Source: an uncultured Oscillospiraceae bacterium
GTDB lineage: Bacteria; Bacillota; Clostridia; Oscillospirales; Acutalibacteraceae
Direction: 5' to 3'
DNA length: 51,231 nt
Assembly: GCA_900543305.1 (NCBI GenBank)
Contig: UQQZ01000008.1
Location: 1 to 51,231 of the forward strand
Part shown: one piece after another, positions 25,099 through 33,754 of the stretch
Numbering within the stretch: position 1 is the first letter of the stretch
How the letters are laid out: each line of letters starts with the position of its first letter
Program-made: the position numbers and the translations under genes
The notes under the pieces: generated by a model
What the model was told of the DNA's origin: nothing
Databases searched by the model: none
What the model saw: the letters and a program-made list of their open reading frames with translations, nothing else

Positions 25099-27561
25099 TT
25101 ACCGGTTTGCGTGGCGGCCTAAAGGCAGCTTTTTCCCCCTTTGAAACAGTTTGTGTTTAAGGGGATACACCGGGCTTTGAGAATTTGCGATCACATGGTC
25201 CACCAGATGGAGGAGCACCAGCATCAGCACAATGGCGAACAGCAGCATGGGGGCCAGGGCAATCAGCATGGGCATAGTCAGGTTGGTGAGCACGAAGAAA
25301 TCTCCCAGGAAAATCAACGCCGCCAAAAACGCGGAGAGCAGCACCCCGAACAGGGCGCCCCGCAGGCCGTTGAAGGGAGTGCTCACTTTAAAGAGCATGA
25401 TGAATCCGGTGGCGGCGGTGAGAACCACAGCCAGGGTGGACATCTCCCCGTTAGAGAGACCCAGAGGCTCACTGAGGGCGCATAGCAGTACAATGTTGGC
25501 CGCCATGGTCAGGGAAGCAGGAATACACTGGCGGATCACGTTCAAAATAAACTTTCCCCGCAGCCGGTCCTTGTTGGGTTCCAGGGCCAGGATAAAGGAT
25601 GGAGTGCCAATGGTCAGGGTGGAGATCAAAGTCTGCTGCACCGGCTGGAAGGGATATGTATAGTTGATAAAGATAAACAGCACGGCAATCAGGGCGGAGA
25701 AGATGGTCTTGGCCAAAAACAGGGCGCTGGACCGCTGCAGGTTGTTGATGGACCGGCGTCCTTCCTGAACCACCAGGGGCATGGAGGCGAAGTTGGAGTC
25801 CAGAAGGACCAGACTGGAAACTGCACGGGCGGCATCGCTGCCAGAGGCCATGGCGATAGAGCAGTCTGCCTCCTTCAGAGCCAGCACGTCGTTGACACCG
25901 TCGCCGGTCATAGCCACTGTGTGACCCTGGGCTTTTAGAGCCTTCACAAAGCTGAGCTTCTGCTGGGGGGTTACCCGGCCAAACACGGAATATTCACTGA
26001 CTGCCCGGCGGATGTCCTCCTCCGTGTGAAGGGTGGTGGCGTCCACATACCGGTCGGCGTGTTCCAGACCTGCTTTCCGGGCAATATTGGCCACCGTCAC
26101 AGCGTTGTCGCCGGAAATGACCTTCAAATCCACGCCCTGATCGGCGAAGTACCGGAGGGTTCGGGGAGCTTCCCGGCGGATTTTGTCGCTGAGAAGTACC
26201 AGGCCCAGCAGCTCTAAATGGCCAGGCAGTTCCTTGTCCAGAAATTCTTCCTTACTCCGGACCAGCAGCAGCACCCGTTGGCCCTGTTTGGAGTAGGATT
26301 CCACCTGCTGCCGGATCTGATCAAATCCCTGGCCCAGGATAAATTCCCCGGCGCCCATCACATAGGATCCCCGGCCGGGGAAAAAGGCGCCGCTCCATTT
26401 ACGGGCAGAGGAGAAGGGTACCAAGTGAGAGGCTTTCCAGGGGCTGGGTTCCGGGAAATAATCGTGGATGGCCTGGAAGGTGGGGTTGGTGTCCTGCAAG
26501 TTGGTGACCAAGGCGTTTAGGGGACCTTTCATGTCCTCGGGGGAAACGCCGGGGAAGGGCACCAGCTCGTCCACCTGCATGGTGCCTTCGGTGATGGTCC
26601 CGGTTTTGTCCAGGCAAAGGGTATCCACTCGGGCCAGAGTTTCCACGCAGTAGAGGTCCCGGACCAGAGTTTTGTGGGCGGAGAGCTTTACCACGCTGAC
26701 GGCAAAGCAGACGCTGATGAGCAGCACCAAGCCTTCGGGGATCATACCCACCATGGCGGCAGCAGTGCTGACTACAGAGGCCTGGAGGGTGTCCGAGAGG
26801 ACGAAGTACTGTTTCCAGAACAGCAGGGCGCCGATGGGCAAAATGCCGAAGCCCACAATCTTCACGATGAAGTCGATGGAGTCCATGATCTCGGAATTGC
26901 GCTTTTTGATGTACTTGGCGTCACCGGCAATTTTGGTGGCGTAGTTGTCGGCGCCTACATGTTCCACTTGGGCCTGGCAGGTGCCGCTGACCACAAAACT
27001 GCCGGAGAGCAGGGAATCTCCGGGAAGCTTCAGAACTGGGTCCGATTCCCCGGTGATCAGAGATTCATTGACTTCACATTCCCCGGCAGCCACGACAGCG
27101 TCGGAACAGATTTGATTGCCGGAGGACAACAGAAGAATGTCGTCCAGCACCACCTCTTCCACAGGAATTTCACATTTTTTCCCTTCCCGGAGCACGGTGG
27201 CCTTGGGAGCGGAAACAATGGAAAGCTTGTCCAAAGTCCGTTTGGCCCGAATGCTCTGGAAGGAGCCGATGAAGATATTGGAAAAGATCACGCCCATAAA
27301 CAAGGCGCTGCGGAAAGAACCCACCAAGATCACGGCGGCAGCCAGGGCAAAGTTGAGAATATTGAAGAAGGTAAAGACATTTTCCCGGATGATCTGGCCT
27401 TCACTTTTGGTTTTGATGCCGGTGTTGCCGTTGTGGAGATTCTGACTCATGCGCAGGCGGACCTGTTCTTGGGACAATCCCAGCTGAGGGTCTGGGTGGA
27501 ACCGTTCCACCGGACGGCGGCGAGGAGCCGGAGGCCGGGGATTGTTTCGTTTTTGAGACAA
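25099..27561 (-). CDS. Cation-transporting P-type ATPase, CtpE-like
   Basis: An 820-residue ion pump. In order: about two helices, actuator domain with TGES (170-173), helices with PEGL (275-278), the phosphorylation site DKTGT (Asp318), the nucleotide-binding domain, the hinge GDGVND, and six C-terminal helices. The N terminus has no heavy-metal domain. The PEGL motif and the short, compact form recall mycobacterial CtpE, reported to carry calcium; the ion here is not determinable by eye. The start is a TTG at 27561, because AAGGAGGG lies 8 nt upstream and the promoter is only about 40 nt away; the frame continues upstream through the promoter. Confidence 0.88.
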   Translation of the reverse strand: MSQKRNNPRPPAPRRRPVERFHPDPQLGLSQEQVRLRMSQNLHNGNTGIKTKSEGQIIRENVFTFFNILNFALAAAVILVGSFRSALFMGVIFSNIFIGSFQSIRAKRTLDKLSIVSAPKATVLREGKKCEIPVEEVVLDDILLLSSGNQICSDAVVAAGECEVNESLITGESDPVLKLPGDSLLSGSFVVSGTCQAQVEHVGADNYATKIAGDAKYIKKRNSEIMDSIDFIVKIVGFGILPIGALLFWKQYFVLSDTLQASVVSTAAAMVGMIPEGLVLLISVCFAVSVVKLSAHKTLVRDLYCVETLARVDTLCLDKTGTITEGTMQVDELVPFPGVSPEDMKGPLNALVTNLQDTNPTFQAIHDYFPEPSPWKASHLVPFSSARKWSGAFFPGRGSYVMGAGEFILGQGFDQIRQQVESYSKQGQRVLLLVRSKEEFLDKELPGHLELLGLVLLSDKIRREAPRTLRYFADQGVDLKVISGDNAVTVANIARKAGLEHADRYVDATTLHTEEDIRRAVSEYSVFGRVTPQQKLSFVKALKAQGHTVAMTGDGVNDVLALKEADCSIAMASGSDAARAVSSLVLLDSNFASMPLVVQEGRRSINNLQRSSALFLAKTIFSALIAVLFIFINYTYPFQPVQQTLISTLTIGTPSFILALEPNKDRLRGKFILNVIRQCIPASLTMAANIVLLCALSEPLGLSNGEMSTLAVVLTAATGFIMLFKVSTPFNGLRGALFGVLLSAFLAALIFLGDFFVLTNLTMPMLIALAPMLLFAIVLMLVLLHLVDHVIANSQSPVYPLKHKLFQRGKKLPLGRHANR

Positions 27562-27600
27562 GGGGAGTTCCCTCCTTTTTTGGCGAAAATCACTGCTTTC

Positions 27601-27629
27601 AGTATACACCATGTGTCTGTGCATTCCAA
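27601..27629 (-). promoter_or_regulatory. Promoter of the P-type ATPase gene
   Basis: On the minus strand: -35 TTGGAA (27624-27629), 17-bp spacer, -10 TATACT (27601-27606). It supports the TTG start at 27561. Confidence 0.7.
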
Positions 27630-27645
27630 GCGCTCCCGGGGCAGA

Positions 27646-27668
27646 AAAAGCGGAAAATTTCCGCTTTT
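27646..27668. promoter_or_regulatory. 23-bp palindrome between the divergent ATPase and ricin-type genes
   Basis: AAAAGCGGAAA and TTTCCGCTTTT are perfect 11-nt arms around one A. It ends 17 bp upstream of the ATPase -35. A second inverted repeat CCACAA/TTGTGG follows at 27669-27690. Either may be an operator for a metal- or stress-responsive regulator. The rest of 27690-27779 shows only G/A-rich sequence with short inverted repeats. Confidence 0.45.
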
Positions 27669-27779
27669 CCACAATTTCGCAAGGTTGTGGGAAAAGGTCC
27701 TTCCCAAATATAGCCAAAAAGCACCCGGGAAAAGCCGGGGAATCGGGAAAAATCCAGGGATTTCGCGGTTTTGGTGGAT

Positions 27780-27808
27780 TTGACAGAAATGTTGGAAAAG
27801 ATTATAAT
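27780..27808 (+). promoter_or_regulatory. Perfect consensus sigma-A promoter
   Basis: TTGACA (27780-27785), exactly 17 bp, TATAAT (27803-27808). It drives the ricin-type trefoil gene and is the best promoter in the window, which implies a very abundant product. Confidence 0.9.
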
Positions 27809-27870
27809 GCACATAACAAGCAAATCGCACATTCTATTTTTTACATAGACAGGAAAGGAAGTTTCTACAA

Positions 27871-28629
27871 ATGGCTGGAAAAAAGGTAGCGGAATTCATG
27901 ATTGTGAACCGCAGAAGCGGCAAGGCTTTGCAGGCAACCGGGCTGGACAACGGCCTGGTGGTGGAGCAGGCCGAGCCTGTAAAGAGTGACGCGCAGACCT
28001 GGTCTGCCGTTGAAGTGGGTGAAAACGTAAAGCTCTTCAACAAGGCTTCCGGCAAGGTGTTGGACGTGATGGCCAACGGTACCGCCAACGGCACCTGGGC
28101 TCAGACCTGGGAAGACGTGGATGGAGACAGCCAGCTTTGGAAGTTGGTCACCGTAACCGCCACCTATAAGAAGATTGTCAACGTGATGGCCGGCAAGGCC
28201 CTGGACATTGTGGACATGAGCGACGAAGACGGCGCTCCCGCCCAGATTTGGGAAGACGTAGATGGCGAAGGCCAGCAGTGGAAGTTTGTGTCCACCGCCC
28301 CCAAGGCTGCCACCAAGACCGTTCGGAAGACCGCTTCCAAGAAGACCGTCAAAGCCGAAGAGAAGACTGAGGCCGCCCCTGAGAAGCAGCCCGCCAAGTG
28401 CGCTGCCAAGAAGGTGGAAGAGAAGGCTGCTGAGAAGTCTGTGGTGGAAAAGGCCATCAAGGCCGAGCCTGCCAAGACCATTGCCAAGCAGGAAGAGACC
28501 ACCAAAGTCATGACCAAAAAAGAGGAATCTCCCAAGGGTATGACCAAGAAAGAGGAAACTCCCAAAACCCTGACCAAGGCCGAGCCCGCTTCCAAGAAGC
28601 CTGCCGGCAAGACCGGGACCAAAAAATAA
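27871..28629 (+). CDS. Ricin-type beta-trefoil protein with a Lys/Ala-rich tail
   Basis: 252 residues. The first 140 form three repeats of about 45 residues, each closing with the QxW motif of ricin-B lectins (QTW 42-44, QTW 78-80 and QLW 88-90, QIW 125-127 and QQW 135-137). Residues 145-252 are a low-complexity Lys/Ala/Glu/Pro tail resembling histone H1 C termini, with a repeated unit (VMTKKEESPK, GMTKKEETPK, TLTKAEP). There is no signal peptide, membrane helix or sortase motif, so the protein should stay in the cytoplasm, odd for a lectin fold. The ATG at 27871 has GGAAAGGAAG upstream. Function unknown: carbohydrate or nucleic-acid binding are both possible. Confidence 0.8.
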   Translation: MAGKKVAEFMIVNRRSGKALQATGLDNGLVVEQAEPVKSDAQTWSAVEVGENVKLFNKASGKVLDVMANGTANGTWAQTWEDVDGDSQLWKLVTVTATYKKIVNVMAGKALDIVDMSDEDGAPAQIWEDVDGEGQQWKFVSTAPKAATKTVRKTASKKTVKAEEKTEAAPEKQPAKCAAKKVEEKAAEKSVVEKAIKAEPAKTIAKQEETTKVMTKKEESPKGMTKKEETPKTLTKAEPASKKPAGKTGTKK

Positions 28630-28642
28630 GAGGGACCTTGCA

Positions 28643-28672
28643 AACGGCGCGGAGAAATCCGGGCCGTTTTTT
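28643..28672 (+). terminator. Terminator of the trefoil gene
   Basis: ACGGC-CGG pairs with CCG-GCCGT, followed by six T. Confidence 0.85.
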
Positions 28673-28716
28673 GATGGAATGAAGGCATCTTTTGGGAGAA
28701 AAACGGAAATTTCCCG

Positions 28717-28745
28717 TTTACAAAGGAGCCGGAACAAGGTATGAT
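28717..28745 (+). promoter_or_regulatory. Promoter of the sugar kinase gene
   Basis: -35 TTTACA (28717-28722), 17-bp spacer, -10 TATGAT (28740-28745). Confidence 0.7.
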
Positions 28746-28783
28746 GATAGAAGAGAAGTTTTATTTCGAAAGGCGGTTGGAAC

Positions 28784-29758
28784 ATGGCGGACATTTTATC
28801 CATGGGAGAGCTTTTGATCGATTTTACCCCAGTGGGGCAGACAGAGGATGGCCGGCTGCTTTTTGCCCGGAATCCGGGAGGAGCGCCTGCCAATGTGGCG
28901 GTCCAGGCCAAGCGTGCCGGAGTCAGCGCGGGCTTTTTGGGCCGGGTTGGCAAGGACATGTTCGGAGATTTTCTGGTTTCCACTTTAAAGGACTGCGGTG
29001 TGGAAACCCAGGGCCTGAGCCAGGATCCGGACTATGCCACCACCTTGGCTTTTGTGCAGCTGAACGACCAGGGAGATCGTGATTTCAGCTTTTATCGGAA
29101 TCCCGGCGCGGATACCCGGCTTTCTTTTGAAGGCACGGATCTTTCCCTGCTGGACAATTGCAAGCTGTTGTGTTTTGGCTCCTTGCTGATGACCGCTGAA
29201 CCTTCCCGTTCCGCGGTGGAGCAGTTGGTGGACTATGCCCGGAAGCAAGGGAAGATCACTGCATACGATCCCAACTGGCGGCCGCCCCTGTGGAAGGGCC
29301 GGGAAGAGGAAGGCGTTGCCCGGATGAAGAGCCTGATTCCCAAGGCGGATATCATGAAGGTGTCCGATGAGGAGCTGGCCCTGCTCACCGGAAAAGATTC
29401 CGTGGAAGAAGGTGCCTGGGCGTTGCTGGAGCAGGGGGTATCCCTGGTGGTGGTCACCATGGGACCCAAGGGCTGCCGTGCTTACACGCCGGGAAACACC
29501 CTGGAAAAGAACACCTACGACACCCATGTGAAGGATACCACCGGTTCCGGAGACAGCTTTTTCGGGGCATTGCTGGCCAAGATTGTCCTGTCCGGCAAGC
29601 GGCCCGCCCAGCTTTCCCAGGAAGAGCTGGCGGACTTTGTGGACTTTGCCAACGCAGCGGGAGCCGTGTGCGCCACCAAGACAGGCGCAATCCCCGCTCT
29701 GCCTGAGACGGAAGCCATTGAAGAGTGCCGGAAGACGGTGCCCTTGCTGCGGCTGTAA
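28784..29758 (+). CDS. PfkB-family carbohydrate kinase (fructokinase-like)
   Basis: 324 residues. It phosphorylates a sugar, most likely fructose, with ATP. N-terminal substrate motif PGGAPANVAVQAKRAG (about 32-47) and the C-terminal PfkB signature DTTGSGDSFFGALLAK with the catalytic base Asp (about 250-265). Length and layout match bacterial fructokinases (about 320). Single gene with its own promoter and terminator; no transporter or hydrolase for a sugar lies directly beside it. Confidence 0.88.
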   Translation: MADILSMGELLIDFTPVGQTEDGRLLFARNPGGAPANVAVQAKRAGVSAGFLGRVGKDMFGDFLVSTLKDCGVETQGLSQDPDYATTLAFVQLNDQGDRDFSFYRNPGADTRLSFEGTDLSLLDNCKLLCFGSLLMTAEPSRSAVEQLVDYARKQGKITAYDPNWRPPLWKGREEEGVARMKSLIPKADIMKVSDEELALLTGKDSVEEGAWALLEQGVSLVVVTMGPKGCRAYTPGNTLEKNTYDTHVKDTTGSGDSFFGALLAKIVLSGKRPAQLSQEELADFVDFANAAGAVCATKTGAIPALPETEAIEECRKTVPLLRL

Positions 29759-29778
29759 GTCTTTGCAAACGTGAAAGA

Positions 29779-29813
29779 AGCCTCGATCTCCTATCTGGGG
29801 GTCGAGGCTTTTT
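29779..29813 (+). terminator. Terminator of the sugar kinase gene
   Basis: AAGCCTCGA pairs with TCGAGGCTT, then TTT. Confidence 0.85.
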
Positions 29814-29818
29814 GCTGA

Positions 29819-29866
29819 AAAAATCAAGACCCGCTGCAAGAGGGATTCTCCTGCAACGGGTCCTTT
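29819..29866 (-). terminator. Terminator of the yfhO-like/glycosyltransferase operon
   Basis: On the minus strand GACCCG-TTGCAGGAGA pairs with TCTTGCAG-CGGGTC, then a T-rich run (TTGATTTTTT). Confidence 0.75.
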
Positions 29867-29880
29867 TGGAAGAGCGGAAA

Positions 29881-30843
29881 TTATTTCTGCTCTTTTTTCT
29901 GTTCCAGAAAGGTTTCCACCCGGTACCGGGGCCGGGCCTTCACTTCGCTGTAGATCTTGCCGATATAGCCCCCCACAACTCCCAGACAGAGCATCTGCAA
30001 ACCGCCCAGCAGCCAAATGGAGCACACGATGGCAGTCCATCCGGATACAGCCCATCCGGCAAAATAAGAGATCAGGGCGTAGACCAAACCGAGGATGCTC
30101 AGCAGAGAGATGAGAATTCCCAGATTGGAAATGAGCTTCAAAGGTTTGACGCTGAAGCTGGTGATGCCGTCCAGGGCGAAGGAAAGCATCTTTTTCAGAG
30201 GATATTTGCTTTCCCCGGCAAACCGTTCATGGCGGTCATAGTACACATAGTCGCTGCGGTAGCCGATCAGGGGCACAATTCCCCGAAGGAACAGATTGAC
30301 CTCCCGGTACTCGGAAAGTCCTTCCAGGGCTCGGCGGCTCATGAGCCGGTAATCCGCATGGTTGAAGACCACGTCAACCCCCAACAGTTTCATCACTTTG
30401 TAGAAGCCTTCGGCGGTGGTGCGCTTGAACCAGGTATCCGTGTCCCGTTTGTTGCGCACACCGTATACCACGTCGCACCCTTCCCGGAATTTTGTCACAA
30501 ATTGGTCCAGAGCGTCAATGTCATCCTGCAAGTCTGCGTCCATGCTGATGGCGCAGTCACACCGGGGCATGGCGGTCATCAGGCCGCAGAGCAGGGCGTT
30601 TTGATGGCCTCGGTTGTGGGCCAGCTTGACCCCCTCTACCCAGGGATTTTTCCCGTGAAATTGAGAAATCAACTGCCAGGTTTTATCTTTGCTGCCGTCA
30701 TCCACCAGCAGCATTCGGCTGTTTTCCCCAATGAGGGAAGCCTTGCGCATGGACTGGAGTTTCTCTGTCAATCGGCGGACGGTTTCGGGAAGGACGGCTT
30801 CTTCGTTGTAACAAGGAATGACAAAATATACGGTAGGTTCCAT
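29881..30843 (-). CDS. Family 2 glycosyltransferase, GtrB/CsbB/dolichol-phosphate type
   Basis: 320 residues. It would load a sugar from a nucleotide donor onto undecaprenyl phosphate. The cytoplasmic GT-A domain starts VIPCYNEE (8-15), has VDDGSKD (47-53) and the metal-binding D102-A-D104 followed by LQDD; two C-terminal membrane helices (about 230-255 and 265-290) fit the GtrB/CsbB group. The start is the ATG at 30843, with AAAGGAG upstream; the frame continues upstream within yfhO. It starts 13 nt after the YfhO-like gene. In Bacillus, CsbB and YfhO act together to glycosylate lipoteichoic acid, and this pair suggests a similar surface-polymer decoration. Confidence 0.9.
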   Translation of the reverse strand: MEPTVYFVIPCYNEEAVLPETVRRLTEKLQSMRKASLIGENSRMLLVDDGSKDKTWQLISQFHGKNPWVEGVKLAHNRGHQNALLCGLMTAMPRCDCAISMDADLQDDIDALDQFVTKFREGCDVVYGVRNKRDTDTWFKRTTAEGFYKVMKLLGVDVVFNHADYRLMSRRALEGLSEYREVNLFLRGIVPLIGYRSDYVYYDRHERFAGESKYPLKKMLSFALDGITSFSVKPLKLISNLGILISLLSILGLVYALISYFAGWAVSGWTAIVCSIWLLGGLQMLCLGVVGGYIGKIYSEVKARPRYRVETFLEQKKEQK

Positions 30844-30856
30844 AAAGGTTCTCCTT

Positions 30857-33517
30857 TTATTTTGAGTGCTTTTCTCCTGTTTGTTCCGATTCTTTGGGGG
30901 CAGGTGCAACCTTCCCCGTCTCCTCAGAGGGAGTTTCCTGAGCGGCAGGTGTCTTCTCCTGGGAAGGGGGAGTCTCCTCCGGAGGAGGAAGTTCCTGGGA
31001 GGCATCTTCTTCCGGCACGGCGGCTTCTCCTTTTACATGCAGGGCCAGGGCGCCGGGGCGGCGGAAGGAGGTGTGGCGGGATTTGGCGTACTGGGAAAAG
31101 CTGCCCAACCGGAGCAGTCCGGGATTTTTAACAGTGGCGGGCTTTTTCCGTAGCCGGTTCACCAACATCAGATAGGCCACCAGCAAGGCCAGAGAGATCA
31201 AGGTGATCCCGAAGCCCAGCAGCAGGCCGGGAGTGTGGTAGGTGAATTCGATGATGACCCCTTCCCCGGCAGGGACCTTCACCGCCATAAAGCCCACGTT
31301 GACCCGTTCAATGGGAACCGACTCCCCGTTGACGGTGGCGGACCATCCGGATTCATAGGGAACGCTGAAGAAGACCAGCCGGGAAGTCTCCGTGTCCACT
31401 TCCGCGGTAAAGCCGGAATTGGTGTACTGGAAGGTGGAGCAGGCGGTGGCGGCCCGGTTGGTGCAGTCCCGGTAATAGGTTTCCTCGTCGAACTCCCGCA
31501 TTTCCTCGGGAAGATGCTGCAAAACATCCTTATAGGCGTCTACCCGGTCGTCTTCCAGAACCACGGCCCGGAGCAGTGCCAGCTCCCGATCACCCATGGC
31601 ATCTTCGCTGCCCTGTCCCAGAGCTTCATATTCGCTGCGGGTGATATAGTAGTCGTAAGAAAAGCCCATGGGAATGTAGTACTGGTTTTCCCAGATGTCA
31701 AAGCCGTTGGCATTGCCGTAGTAGGCCCAGCCGGGCATGGCGGGATCGGAGGCGTCTTCCCCGGCAAAATACTTGTCGTCGTGGTCGTCGTCAAAGAGCC
31801 AGTGGACGGAAGTCAAAGCCCGCAGGGCGTAATGCTCGGTAGTAGGACGGGACGCCACATCCCGGGGAACGCCAATGGAATCGTAAAACTCCATGACGGA
31901 TCCAGGCACGATGCTGTGAAAGGCCTGGATGGAAGGGATCTCCCAGAACATGGCGGAGTTGTCCAGAGATTCGTAGAAGTCCGAACGGCAGCTTTGCAGG
32001 TCAGGCAGATCCACATCTTTGCCCCCGTTGAGGGAGTAGGGAATCAAGTGGTCCCAGGTGTACTCGGACTGGGTTTTTCCCAGGCCAATAAAGTAAATGG
32101 AATAGAATACGGAAATCAGGGAAAGCCCCACCAGCGTGGACCGGAAAAAGATTTTCCGGCTCTTGCGGCAGAAGCAGAACAGGTACACAAGAGCTCCCAG
32201 GGAAACCAGGGAAATGGCCACATAGGTCCACAGCCGGGTGGGATAATCTTCCAGACCAAAGGAGAGAGATTTCTCTCCATCCACAGTTTCTATGGTGGGC
32301 ATCAGTCCCACCACCAGGGCAATGCCCAGGGTGATGACGGTGGTCCAGGTGATGGAGCGCTTCCAGTTGACCCGCTCGTTTTCCAGAGCCATCACCGTGG
32401 CCAGGGCCATCATCAGGGTGAGCATATAGTACCACCGGGCGTAGAAGGCGGAATTGAACATCTGAAAGGCGGAGTTGAGGAAAGGCACCAACGCCATGAG
32501 GAACAGGATCCACAGGAACTTTTTCAGCCAGTGCTTCCGGTGGAGCTGGAGCCAGCCGATGACACCGGTCATGCCGAAGAGGGGCAGCCAAGCCCCCAGA
32601 GAGGCCCATTTGGACCCGGAATCCGGCGTGAAGTTGGGCCGGGCGGGCAGATCCGGAGGGAAGAAGAAGCACTCCAGAATGTGGAGGTACCGCTGGACCT
32701 GGTTGTAGAGGACGGCGTTCCAGCCATTGATATAGTTGGAGGTCCGGTAATTCTGTACTACCGCCAGTACGGAGGGCACCAGCAGCACGCAGGAGAGGCC
32801 AAGTCCCAGCACGGCTTCCAGAGCCAGCAGGAGAAAATCTTTCCAGGAGATGCGCCAGCTCTTGCAGATCAGCCGCAGGAAGAAGTAGATCAGGGTAAAG
32901 GTGACCTGTCCTACAAAGAAGTAGTAATTGACTACGCAGCAGACACAGACCGCCAGCGCGAAGAGCCCTCTGCGGCGGGGGGCCATGTACTCATCCAGGG
33001 CTGCCAGAAGCAGGGGGAAAAAGACAATGGCCTCGTGAAAATGGTTGAAGAAGATGTTGTAAATGGAAAATCCGGAAAAGGCATAGAGCACCGCGCCGAT
33101 GAGGGCGGTGTCCGGGGACTTGGTATACCGGTGAATGTAGATGTACCCCGTAAGGGTGGCACAGGCAAATTTCAGAATCAGCAGGGGGCCCATCAAAAAC
33201 TGGACCCATTCCGAGGGAAAGGGAATGGTCAGCCAGAAGAAGGGACTTCCCAGCAGATAGAAACTGTAGGAGCCCACAAAATTGGCCCCCAAATCCGTGA
33301 GATGGCTCCATCCCAGGTTGCCGGAGCGAACCGCATCGTGGGCCAACCGGTAGAAGGGGACCTGCTGCACATTGAAGTCCCCATAGAAGAGAAACCGTCC
33401 TCCATCTACCACCATAAAGGGGAGAAAGACCAGAAAAGACAGGCCCAGTCCCAGGAAAAAGGCTTTGAGGAAATAATTGTTCCGCCAGCTCTTTTTAGTA
33501 TCATTGCCATTTGCCAT
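30857..33517 (-). CDS. YfhO-like polytopic membrane protein (GT-C-type glycosyltransferase)
   Basis: 886 residues with about 12-13 membrane helices in the first 480 residues, a large extracytoplasmic domain after them (about 510-775) and one last helix near 790. The N-terminal FFLGLGLSFLVFLPFMVVDGGRF with the following acidic loop (YGDFNVQQVPFY) recalls the catalytic Asp loop of GT-C enzymes. The C-terminal 70 residues are a Pro/Glu/Thr-rich cytoplasmic tail. It would move the lipid-carried sugar made by the neighbouring glycosyltransferase to a surface polymer. The start is the ATG at 33517 with AGGAGGT 10 nt upstream. Confidence 0.85.
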   Translation of the reverse strand: MANGNDTKKSWRNNYFLKAFFLGLGLSFLVFLPFMVVDGGRFLFYGDFNVQQVPFYRLAHDAVRSGNLGWSHLTDLGANFVGSYSFYLLGSPFFWLTIPFPSEWVQFLMGPLLILKFACATLTGYIYIHRYTKSPDTALIGAVLYAFSGFSIYNIFFNHFHEAIVFFPLLLAALDEYMAPRRRGLFALAVCVCCVVNYYFFVGQVTFTLIYFFLRLICKSWRISWKDFLLLALEAVLGLGLSCVLLVPSVLAVVQNYRTSNYINGWNAVLYNQVQRYLHILECFFFPPDLPARPNFTPDSGSKWASLGAWLPLFGMTGVIGWLQLHRKHWLKKFLWILFLMALVPFLNSAFQMFNSAFYARWYYMLTLMMALATVMALENERVNWKRSITWTTVITLGIALVVGLMPTIETVDGEKSLSFGLEDYPTRLWTYVAISLVSLGALVYLFCFCRKSRKIFFRSTLVGLSLISVFYSIYFIGLGKTQSEYTWDHLIPYSLNGGKDVDLPDLQSCRSDFYESLDNSAMFWEIPSIQAFHSIVPGSVMEFYDSIGVPRDVASRPTTEHYALRALTSVHWLFDDDHDDKYFAGEDASDPAMPGWAYYGNANGFDIWENQYYIPMGFSYDYYITRSEYEALGQGSEDAMGDRELALLRAVVLEDDRVDAYKDVLQHLPEEMREFDEETYYRDCTNRAATACSTFQYTNSGFTAEVDTETSRLVFFSVPYESGWSATVNGESVPIERVNVGFMAVKVPAGEGVIIEFTYHTPGLLLGFGITLISLALLVAYLMLVNRLRKKPATVKNPGLLRLGSFSQYAKSRHTSFRRPGALALHVKGEAAVPEEDASQELPPPEETPPSQEKTPAAQETPSEETGKVAPAPKESEQTGEKHSK

Positions 33518-33613
33518 AAGAGCGTATACCTCCTGATCGTATTTCAAAGGGAAAACGGGGAAATGGGACCCCCAGGCAAAGCAAAGCACAGGACGTCATG
33601 TCCCTTTCCAGAC

Positions 33614-33641
33614 ATTATACCATAGAAACGGAACCGGTAAA
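33614..33641 (-). promoter_or_regulatory. Promoter of the yfhO-like operon
   Basis: On the minus strand: -35 TTTACC (33636-33641), 16-bp spacer, -10 TATAAT (33614-33619). Confidence 0.65.
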
Positions 33642-33699
33642 AGGCTTTTGGACAAAGAAAAGCTGGGGACATTCCCTACCCAAATGGGGAAAAATATTG

Positions 33700-33705
33700 T
33701 ATAAT
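33700..33705 (+). promoter_or_regulatory. -10 element upstream of the HD-domain nucleotidase gene
   Basis: TATAAT about 50 bp before the start codon, without a convincing -35. A small GCCCC/GGGGC hairpin follows in the leader (33713-33730). Confidence 0.45.
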
Positions 33706-33754
33706 AATAAGGCGCCCCAATGGGGCGGCAAATGAAAACCATGGGGGGAGCGGA

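Noticed and set aside
31235..33625. Long plus-strand open frame opposite the YfhO-like gene
   Set aside because: Composition is Gly/His/Gln-rich shadow sequence; the minus strand has the membrane protein with a proper ribosome binding site.
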